DNA of 64,000 bases from Eledone cirrhosa. Its lineage: Eukaryota > Mollusca > Cephalopoda > Octopoda > Eledonidae. The first letter of the stretch is position 1. Each line of letters starts with the position of its first letter. Positions 28,989 to 37,900 of this stretch are shown here, piece after piece. Made by a program: the position numbers and the translations under genes. The stretch lies in NCBI GenBank assembly GCA_964016885.1, contig OZ024740.1:7770450-7834449 (forward strand). Reading direction: 5' to 3'. The notes below the pieces were generated by a model. That model made no database searches. It was not told where the DNA came from and worked only from the letters and a program-made list of their open reading frames with translations.

Positions 28989-30155
28989 GGAGTAGATGAA
29001 TGGCTTGTGAAAGCGGTACAAGCCATGTATAGGGGAGCAGTAAGCAAAGTTAGGATTGGCAATGAGTATAGCGAGGAATTTAGCGTACAGGTTGGGGTCC
29101 ACCAGGGCTCTGTTCTTAGCCCTCTCCTGTTCATCATAGTCCTGCAGGCAATAACGGAGGAGTTTAAGACCGGATGCCCATGGGAACTCCTGTATGCTGA
29201 TGACCTCGCACTCATAGCTGAATCTATGGTAGAACTAGAGAATAAATTCCAAACCTGGAAGCAGGGACTAGAGAGAAAGGGCCTCAAAGTCAATATGACA
29301 AAGACTAAGGTCCTTGTAAGTAGACGAGAAAACAGAACCCAGATCCCCTCAGGGAAATGGCCTTGCTCAGTATGTAGGAAAGGTGTAGGTAGAAACTCCA
29401 TTCTCTGCCCCAAATGCAAACAATGGGTACACAAGAGATGTAGCGGGATCTCAGGAAGCTTAATTAAGAATGTAGGATTCACATGCAGCAGCTGTGCTGA
29501 AACAGCAAGCAAACAGCCACAGGAAACAAGTACCACCAATCTCTGGGAGGGCCCTGTAGAAACAGTAGACAGCTTCTGCTACCTAGGTGACCGAATTAGC
29601 AACGGAGGTGGGTGCTCAGAAAGTACAATAACTAGGGTAAGAACGGGATGGAAGAAGTTTAGGGAACTACTACCACTGCTAGCTGCAAAAGGCTTCTCCC
29701 TCAGAATGAAAGGCAGACTGTATGATGCGTGTATCCGAACAGCGATGTTGCATGGTAGTGAGACCTGGGCGCTGAAGGTGGAAGACTTACGTAGATTAGA
29801 GAGAAACGAAGCCTGCATGCTCCGATGGATGTGTAACAGTAATATACGTGAACGACAAAGCATAAAGGAATTGAGAGAGAGACTGAGCATAAGAGGAATC
29901 AAATGCTGCGTGCAGGAGAGGCGGTTACGCTGGTATGGACATGTGATGCGTATGAAGGATGACAGCTGCATAAAAAGGTGCAGAGCACTAGAAGTTGATG
30001 GAAACCGCGGAGTGGGGAGACCCAAGATGACTTGGGATGAGGTGATAAAAGCCGACCTTACCCAACTACACCTCTCAAAGTCAATGACACACGACCGTGA
30101 CTTCTGGCGTCACGCAGTAATACAGGGTACCCGACCTCCCATGGGTACATGCTGA
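28989..30155 (+). pseudogene. LINE reverse transcriptase ORF, 3' fragment (388 codons plus stop)
   Basis: This is the C-terminal part of a LINE ORF2-type protein, which would reverse-transcribe element RNA at the target site. The first element codon is GGA at 28989. The frame is closed by TGA at 28980-28982, and the first in-frame ATG is at 29025, so there is no genuine start. Numbering from GGA as residue 1: RT motif B as GVHQGSVLSPLLF (about 36-48), catalytic motif C as YADD (69-72, bases 29193-29204), then a thumb-like segment ending TKTKVLVS. A C4HC3 zinc finger follows, with C126, C129, C140, C143, H148, C151, C166 and C169. The C-terminal domain carries FCYLGD (about 196), HGSETW (about 255) and RRLRWYGHV (about 311). 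The stop is TGA at 30153. No internal stop or frameshift is seen. Motif A and the endonuclease are lost by truncation, so the protein would be inactive. LINE identity is firm; the clade is uncertain. Confidence 0.93.
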
Positions 30156-30172
30156 AGCATATAAACAATATG

Positions 30173-30184
30173 CCCCCCCCCCCC
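30173..30184 (+). repeat. Poly-C tract (12 C)
   Basis: Twelve consecutive C residues just downstream of the LINE stop codon. Homopolymers of this length are prone to slippage and to sequencing error, so the exact length is uncertain. Confidence 0.9.
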
Positions 30185-30190
30185 TCCACC

Positions 30191-30285
30191 GCAAGGTGGC
30201 CGTGGAGGTGCCACGGCAAAAAAGCACCCAGCCCACACTGTAAAGTGGACGTGTAGGCGCCACGAAAAAGCACCCAGCACTCACT
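30191..30285 (+). repeat. Two tandem copies of a roughly 48-bp repeat in the LINE 3' UTR
   Basis: Copy 1 at 30191-30239 and copy 2 at 30240-30285 share the order AAGTGG or AAGGTGG, then GTGGAGGTGCCACG or GTGTAGGCGCCACG, then AAAAAGCACCCAGC, then CACT. Each holds a short inverted repeat around GGTGCCAC or GGCGCCAC. Repeated GCCAC...AAAAGCACCCA modules of this type are familiar from cephalopod SINE and LINE 3' ends (recall, not searched). Confidence 0.8.
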
Positions 30286-30290
30286 GTAAA

Positions 30291-30440
30291 TGAGGTTGGT
30301 GTTAGGAAGGGCATCCAGCTGTAGAAATCAAGCCAGATCAGTTCCTGTATGAGCAAGGCATGGTCAGCCGACCAGACACTGCCCACAACAGGACAACCCG
30401 TCTAACCCATGCTAGCGTGGAAGAACGGACGTAAAACGGT
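30291..30440 (+). other. LINE 3' tail resembling cephalopod SINE tails
   Basis: The segment contains GTTAGGAAGGGCATCCAGC, CTGTAGAAA, CCAGATCAG, then CCCATGCTAGC, GTGGAAGAACGGACG and finally the GAT run. From memory this arrangement is typical of very abundant SINEs in octopus and squid genomes. It is the main reason for suggesting a cephalopod source. A LINE and a SINE sharing the same tail implies that the LINE enzyme mobilises the SINE. Confidence 0.72.
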
Positions 30441-30461
30441 GATGATGATGATGATGATGAT
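30441..30461 (+). repeat. (GAT)7 microsatellite terminus of the LINE
   Basis: Seven GAT triplets end the element in place of a poly-A tail. The last T is shared with the first T of the resuming satellite (TATCAG). Short tandem-repeat termini are characteristic of RTE and some other LINE clades. Confidence 0.92.
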
Positions 30462-32298
30462 ATCAGTTTCGATTGGTATATCAGTTTCGATTGGTATGTC
30501 AGTTTCTATTGGTATATCAGTTTCTATAGGTATGTCAGTTTCTGTTGGTATATCAGTTTCGATTGGTATGTCAGTTTCTATTGGTTTGTCAGTTTCGATT
30601 ATTATATCAGTTACTATTCGTATGTCAGTTTCGATTGGTATGTCAGTTTCGATTGGTATATCAGTTTCTATTGGTATGACAGTTTCGATTGGTATATCAG
30701 TTTCGATTGGTATGTCAGTTTCGATTGGTATGTCAGTTTCGATTGGTATATCAGTTTTGATTGGTATATCAGTTTCGATTGGTATATCAGTTTCGATTGG
30801 TACGTCAGTTTCGATTGGTATATCAGTTTCGATTGGTATGTCAGTTTCGATTAGTATATCAGTTTCTATCGGTATGTCAGTTTCGATTGGTATGTCAGTT
30901 TCTATTGGTATATCAGTTTTGATTGGTATATCAGTTTCGATTGGTATATCAGTTTCGATTGTCATGTCAGTTTCGATTGGTATATCAGTTTCTATTGGTA
31001 TGACAGTTTTGATTGGTATATCAGTTTCGATTGGTATGTCAGTTTCGATTGGTATGTCAGTTTGGATTGGTATGTCAGTCTGGATTGGTATATCAGTTTC
31101 GATTATAATGTCAGTTTCTATTGGTATGACAGTTTCGATTGGTATGTCAGATTCTATTGGTATATCAGTTTTGATTGTTATGTCAGTTTCGATTGGTATA
31201 TCAGTTTCGACTGGTATGTCAGTTTCTATTGGTATGCCAGTTTCGATTATTAAATCAGTTACTATTGGTATGTCAGTTTCGATTGGAATGTCAGTTTCGA
31301 TTGGTATGTCTGTTTCTATTGGTATATCTGTTTCGATTGGTATGTCAGCTTCGATTTGTATGTCAGATTCGATTGGTATATCAGTTTCGATTGGTATATC
31401 AGTTTCGATTGTTATTTTAGTTTCGATTGGTATGTCAGTTTCTATTGGTATATTAGTTTCTATTGGTATGTCAGTTTCGATTGGTATGTCAGTTCCGATT
31501 GGTATGTCAATTTCGATTGGTATATCAGTTTCGATTGGTATGTCAGTTTCTATTGGTATATCAGTTTCTATTCGTATGTCAGTTTCGATAGGTATGTCAG
31601 TTTCTATTGGTATTATCAGTTTCGATTGGTATGTCAGTTTCGATTAGTATATCAGTTTCTATTGGTATGTCAGTTTCGATTGGTATGTCAGATTCTATTG
31701 GTATATCAGTTTGTATTGGTATATCAGTTCCGATTGGTATATCAGTTTCTATTGGTATGTCAGTTTCTATTGGTATATCAGTTTCTACTCTTATGTCAGT
31801 TTCGATAGGTATGTCAGTTTCTATTGGTATATCAGTTTCGATTGGTATGTCAGTTTCGATTAGTATATCAGTTTCTATTGGTATATCAGTTTCTATTGGT
31901 ATGTCAGTTTCTATTGGTATATCAGTTTCGATTGGTATATCAGTTTCGATAGGTATATACGTTTCGATTGGTATGTCCGGTTTGAATGGTATAACAGTGT
32001 CTATTGCTATATCAGTTTCTGTTGGATTGTCAATATCGATTGGTATGTCAGTTTCTATTGGTATATCAGTTTCGATTGGTATGTCAGTTTCTATTGGTAT
32101 GTCAGTATTGATTATTATATCAGTTAATATTTGTATGTCAATTTCGATTGGAATGTCAGTTTTGATTGGTTTGTCAGTTTCTATTGGTATATCTGTTTCG
32201 ATTGGTATGTCAGTTTCAATTAGTATGTCCGTTTCTATTGGTATATCAGTTTCGATTGGTATATCTGTTTCGATTGGAATGTCAGTTTCTATTGGTAT
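30461..32298. repeat. Array domain B copy 2, part right of the LINE
   Basis: Collinear with copy 1 from 25244 to about 26955. Differences are in whole units. One unit is lost at the fourth/fifth unit after the LINE. One unit is gained near 30.63 kb. Seven units are gained near 31.0-31.1 kb, including the TTTGGATTGG and CTGGATTGG units. The single-base insertion GGTATTATCAG recurs at 31609, matching 26266 in copy 1. Beyond about 32298 the copies diverge. Confidence 0.85.
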
Positions 32299-34950
32299 AT
32301 CAATTTCCATTTGTATGTCAGATTCGATTGGAATATCAGTTTCTATTGGTATATCAGTTTCTATTGGTAGGTCAGTTTCTATTGGTATGTCAGTTTCGCT
32401 TAGTATATCCGATTCTATTGGTATGTTTGTTTCTATTGGTATATCAGTTTAGATTGGTATATCAGTTTCGATTGGGATGTCAGTTTCGATTGGTATATCA
32501 GTTTCGATTGGTATGTCAGATTCTATTGGTATATCATTTTCGATTGGTATGTCAGTATTGATTGGTATATCAGTTTCGATTGGTATGTCAGTATTGATTG
32601 GTATATCAGTTTTGATTAGTATGTCAGTTTCGATTGGTATGTCAGTTTCGATTAGTATATCAGTTTCTATAGGTATGTCAGTTTCTATTGGTTTATCAGT
32701 TTCTATTGGTATGTCAGTTTCGATTAGTATGTCCATTTCTATTGGTATATCAGTTTCGATTGGTATATCTGTTTCGATTGGAATGTCAGTTAATATTGGT
32801 ATATCAATTTTGATTGGTATGTCAGTTTCGATTAGTATATCAGTTTCTAGTGGTATGTCCGTTTCTATTTTTAAATCAATTTCCATAGGTATGTCAGAAT
32901 CGATTGGAATGTCAGTTTCTATTGGTATATCAGTTTCGATTGGTAGATCAGTTTCTATTGGTATATCAGTTTCGATTAGTATATCAGTTACTATTGGTAT
33001 GTCAGTTTCGATTGTTATGTCAGTTTCGATTGGTATATCAGTTTCTATTGGTATGACAGTTTCGATTGGTATATCAGTTTCGATTGGTATGTCAGCCTGG
33101 ATTGGTATGTCAGTTTCGATTGGTATGTCAGTTTCGATTGGTATGTCAGTTTCGATCGGTATGTCAGTTTCTATTGATATATCAGTTTTGACTGGTATAT
33201 CAGTTTCGATTGGTATATCAGTTTCGATTGGTATATCAGTTTCGATTGGTATGTCAGTTCCGATTGGTATGTCAGTTTTGATTGGTATATCAGTTTCGAT
33301 TGGTATGTCTGTTTCTATTGATATATCAGTTTCGATTGGTATATCAGTTTTGATTGGTATATCAGTTTCGATTGGTATGTCAGTTTCTATTGGTATATCA
33401 GTTTCTATTGGTATATCAGTTTTGATTAGTATGTCAGTTCCGATTAGTATATCAGTTTCTATTGGTATGTCAGTTTCCATTGGTATATCAGATTCGATTG
33501 GAATGTCAGATTCTATTGGTCCATCAGTTTCGATTGGTAGGTCATTTTCTATTGGTATGTCAGTTTCGATTAGTATATCAGTTTCTATTGGTATGTCTGT
33601 TTCTATTGGTATATCAACTTTGATTGGTATATCAAATTCGATTGGTATGTCAGTTTCGATTGCTATGTCAGTTTCAATTGGTATATCAGTTTCGATTGGT
33701 ATCTCAGTTTCAACTGGTATGTCAGTTTCGATTGGTATATCAGTTTCGAATGATATGTCAATCTCGATTGGTATGTCAGTTTCGATTGGTATATCAGTTT
33801 TGATTGGTATATCAGTTTCTATTGGTATATCAGTTTCAATTGGTATGTCAGTCTCGATTAGTATATCAGTTTCTATTGGTATGTCAGTTTCTATTTGTAT
33901 ATCAGTTTGTATTGGTATATCAGATTCGATTGGAATATCAGTTTCTATTGGTATATCAATTTCCATAGGTGTGTCAGAATCGATTGGAATGTCAGTTTCT
34001 ATTGTTATATCAGTTTCGATTGGTAGGTCTGTTTCTATTGGTATGTCAGTTTCGATTATTATATCAGTTACTATTGGTATGTCAGTTTCGATTGTTATGT
34101 CAGTTTCGATTGGTATATCAGTTTCTATTGGTATGACAGTTTCGATTGGTATATCAGTTGTGATTGGTATGTCAGTTTCGATTGGTATGTCAATTTCGAT
34201 TGGTATATCAGTTTTGATTAGTATGTCAGTTTCTATTGGTATATCAGTTTCGATTGGTACATCAGTGTCGATTGGTATGTCAGATTCTATTGGTATATCA
34301 GTTTCGATTGGTATATCAGTTTCGATTGGTATACAAGTTTCGATTGGTATATCAATTTCTATTGGTATATAAGTTTCTATTGGTATGTCTGTTTTGATTG
34401 GTATATCAGTTTCGATTAGTATGTCAGTTTCGATTGGTATGTCAGTTTCGATTGGAATGTCAGTTTCGAATAGTATGTCAGTTTCGATTGGTATGTCAGT
34501 TTTGATTGGTATAACAGTTTCTATTGCTATATCAGTTTCTGTTGGATTGTCAGTATCGATTGGTATGTGAGTTTCGATTGGTATGTCAGTTTCGATTAGT
34601 ATATCAGTTTCTATAGGTATGTCAGTTTCTATCGTTTTATCAGTTTCTATTGGTATGTCAGTTTCGATTGGTATGTCAGTTTCGATTGGTATGTCAATTT
34701 CGATTGGTATATCAGTTTCGATTAGTATGTCCGTTTCTATTGGTATATCAGTTTCGATTGGTATATCTGTTTTGATTGGAATGTCAGTTTCTATTGGTAT
34801 ATCAATTTCCATTTGTATGTCAGTTTCGATTGGAATGTCAGTTTCTATTGGTATATCAGTTTCGATTTGTAGGTCAGTTTCTATTGGTATGTCAGTTTCG
34901 ATTAGTATATCCGTTTCTATTGGTATGTCAGTTTCTATTGGTATATCAGT
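32299..34950. repeat. Array domain B', diverged family-B units
   Basis: 18-bp array without the family-A markers, rich in GATTGGAATGTCAG, GGTAGGTCAG, CCATAGGTATGTCAG and CAGATTCGATTGG variants. An internal duplication is visible: the series TTATATCAGTTACTATTGG, GTTATGTCAG, GGTATGACAG occurs near 33.0 kb and again near 34.1 kb. The region contains the longest continuous open frames in the window (- strand 32449-34812, + strand 32477-34372). They are judged not to be genes; see the rejected items. Confidence 0.8.
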
Positions 34951-37900
34951 TTAGATTGGTATATCAGTTTCGATTGGTATATCAGTTTCCATTAGTATGT
35001 TAGTTTCTATTGGTATATCAGTTTTGATTGGTATATCAGTTTCAATTTGTATGTCAGTTTCTATTGGTATATCAGTTCCTGTTGGGATGTCAGTTACGAT
35101 TGGTATATCAGTTTCGATTGGTATATCAGATCCTATTGCTATATCAGTTTCTATTGGTATGTCTGTTTCGATTGGTATGTATGTGTCGATTGGTTTATCA
35201 GTTTCGATTGGTATGTCAATTTCGATTGGTATATCAGTTTATATTGATATATCAGTTTAGATTGGTATGTCAGTTTCGATTCGTATGTCAGTTTCGATTG
35301 GTATATCAGTTTCGATTGGTATGTCCGTTTCTATTGATATATCAGTTTCTATTGGTATGTCAGTTGCGATAGGTATGTCAGTTTTTATTGGTATATCAGT
35401 TTCGATTTGTATGTCAGTTTCTATTGGTATGTCAGTTTCGATTATTATATCAGTTACTATTGGTATGTCATTTTCGATTGGTATGTCAATTTCGATTGGT
35501 ATATCAGTTTCTATTGGTATGTCAGTTTTGGTCAGTATATCAGTTTCTATTGGTATGTCAGTTTCGATTGCTATGTCAGTTTCAATTGGTATATCAGTTT
35601 CGATTGGTATATCAGTTTAGATTAGTATGTCAGTTTCGATTGGTATGTCAGTATCGATTGGTATATCAGTTTCTATTGGTATATCAGTTTTGATTGGTAT
35701 GTCAGTTTCGATTAGTATATCAGTTTGTATTGGTATGTCAGTTTCTATTTGTATATCAGTTTCTATTGGTATATCTGTTTCCATTGGTATGTCAGATTCG
35801 ATTGGAATGTCAGTTTCTATTGGTATATCGGTTTCGATTGGTAGGTCATTTTCTATTGGTATGTTAGTTTCGAGTAGTATATCAGTTTCTATTGGTATGT
35901 CTGTTTCTATTGGTATATCAACTTTGATTGGTATATCAAATTCGATTGGTATGTCAGTTTCGATTGGTATGTCAGTTTCTATTTGTATATCAGTTTGGAT
36001 TGGTATGTCAGTTTCAATTGGTATATCAGTTTCGATTGGTATATCAGTTTCTATTGGTATGTCAATCTCGATTGGTATGTCAGTTTCGATTGGTATATCA
36101 ATTTCTCTTCCTATATCAGTTTCTGTTGGTATGTCAGTTTCGATTGGTATGTCAATTTCAATTGGTATATCAGTTTCTATTGGTATGTCAGTTTCTATTT
36201 GTATATCAGTTTGGATTGGTATATCAGATTCGATTGGAATGTCAGTTTCTATTGGTATATCAGTTTCGATTGGTAGGTCAGTTTCTCTTGGTCTGTCAGT
36301 TTCGATTATTATATCAGTTACTATGGGTATGTCAGTTTCCATAGGTATGTCAGAATCGATTGGAATGTCAGTTTCTATTGGTATATCAGTTTCGATTGGT
36401 AGGTCAGTTTCTCTTGGTATGTCAGTTTCGATTATTATATCAGTTTCGATTGGAATGTCAGTTTCGATTGGTATATCAGTTTCTATTGGTATGACGGTTT
36501 CGATTGGTATATCAGTTTCGATTGGTATGTCAGCCTGGATTTGTATGTTAGATTGGATTGGTATGTCAGTTTCGATTGGTATGTCAGTTTCGATTGGTAT
36601 GTCAATTTCGATTGGTATATCAGTTTTGATTAGTATGTCAGTTTCTATTGGTATATCAGTTTCGATTAGTATATCAGTTTCGATTGGTATGTCAGATTCT
36701 ATTGGTATATCAGTTTCGATTGGTATATCAGTTTCGATTGGTATATCAGTTTCTATTGGTATGTCAGTTACTATTGGTAAATCAGCTTTGATTGGTATAT
36801 CAGTTTAGATTAGTATGTCAGTTTCTATTGGTATGTCAGTTTTGGTCAGTATATCAGTTTCTATTGGTATATCAGTTTCGATTGCTATGTCAGTTTCAAT
36901 TGGTATATCAGTTTCGATTGATATATCAGTTTAGATTAGTATGTCAGTTTCGATTGGTATGTCAGTTTCGATTAGTATGTAAGTTTCTATTTGTATATCA
37001 GTTTCGATTGATATATCAGTTTCTATTGGTATGTCAGTTTGGATTGGTATGTCAGTCTCGATTAGTATGTCAGTTTCGATTAGTATGTCAGTTTCTAATG
37101 GTATGTCAGTTTCGATTTTTATATCAGTTTCGATTGGTATCTAAGTTTCTATTGGTATATCAGTTTCTATTGGTATGACAGTTTCGATTGGTATGTCAGT
37201 TTCGATTGTTATGTCAATTTCGATTGGTAGATCAGTTTCGATTAGTATGTCCGTTTCTATTGGTATTTCAGTTTCAATTGTTATATCTGTTTCGATTGGT
37301 ATGTCAATTTCTATTGGTAGATCAGTTTTTATTGGTATGTTAGTTACTATTGGTATATCAGTTTCGATTAGTATATCAGTTTCTATTGGTATGTCAGTTT
37401 CGATAGGTATGTTAGTCCTCGATTTGTATGTCAGTTTCTATTGGTATGTCTGTTTCGATGGGTATGTCAGTTTCGATTGGTATGTCAGTTTCTATTGGTA
37501 TATCAGTTTCGAATGGTATGTCTGTTTCGATTACTATATCAGTTTCTATTGGTATGTCAGTTTCTATTTGTATATCAGTTTGTATTGGTATATCAGATTC
37601 GATTGGTATGTCAGTTTCTATTGGTATATTAGTCTCGATTGGTATGTCAGTTTCTATTGGTATATTTGTCTCAATTGGTATGTTAGTTTCTATTGGTAAG
37701 TCAGCTTCGATTAGTATATCAGTTTCTATTGGTATATCAGTTTCGATTGGTATGTCAGTTTCGATTGGTATATCAGTTTCCATTGGTATGTCAGATTCGA
37801 TTGGAATGTCAGTTTCTATTGGTATATCAGTTTCGATTGGTATATCAGTTTCTATTGGTATGTCAGTTTCTATTTGTATATCAGTTTGGATTGGTATATC

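Larger units (their letters stand above)
30156..30440 (+). other. LINE 3' untranslated region
   Basis: Non-coding sequence between the ORF stop and the GAT tail. It contains a 12-C run, two tandem copies of a roughly 48-bp GC-rich repeat, and a 150-bp terminal segment resembling cephalopod SINE tails. It is markedly more GC-rich than the surrounding array. In LINEs this region carries the signal by which the element's reverse transcriptase recognises its RNA. Confidence 0.85.
28989..30460 (+). mobile_element. 5'-truncated non-LTR retrotransposon (LINE) inserted in the satellite
   Basis: This is the only non-satellite DNA in the window. In order it holds the C-terminal part of a reverse transcriptase ORF, a 3' UTR with a poly-C run and two tandem repeats, a cephalopod-SINE-like tail and a GAT microsatellite terminus. 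The 5' end lies inside the RT domain. The endonuclease, the fingers and the catalytic aspartate of motif A are missing, so the copy cannot move by itself. The GAT-repeat terminus fits RTE-like or similar LINE clades, but the clade is not settled here. The flanking array is in perfect 18-bp phase across the insertion and no target-site duplication is visible. The ORF fragment is undamaged, which suggests a fairly recent insertion. Confidence 0.95.

Noticed and set aside
28973..29539. Reverse-strand ORFs within the LINE (28973-29539, 29579-30025, 30058-30273, 30081-30386)
   Set aside because: They are antisense shadows of the RT reading frame and its 3' UTR. They show no recognisable domain, and codon pattern and motifs support the + strand only.
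29025..30155. Functional RT gene starting at the internal ATG at 29025
   Set aside because: RT motif A with its catalytic aspartate and the endonuclease lie upstream of the truncation. The fragment cannot form an active enzyme.
30156..30461. A separate SINE inserted after the LINE ORF
   Set aside because: No tRNA-like promoter head, second tail or internal boundary is seen between the stop codon and the GAT terminus. A shared LINE/SINE tail is simpler.
28971..30478. 18-bp target-site duplication flanking the LINE
   Set aside because: The flanking units differ at one base and are simply consecutive monomers. The paralogous empty site near 25243 has the same number of units, so no extra unit was created.
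30409..31647. 412-codon + strand ORF joining the LINE tail, a run of Met codons and the satellite
   Set aside because: It starts in LINE non-coding tail sequence, reads the GAT run as poly-Met and then the phantom hexapeptide frame. It is an accident of the junction.
32449..34812. 787-codon - strand ORF of ETDIPI hexapeptides, overlapping a 631-codon + strand ORF of ISVSIG repeats (32477-34372), and all similar ORFs over the array
   Set aside because: The 18-bp unit is a multiple of three and stop-free in five frames, so overlapping long ORFs on both strands are automatic. No splice structure, signal, unique domain or consistent ends are seen, and one-base slips break the frames at many sites.
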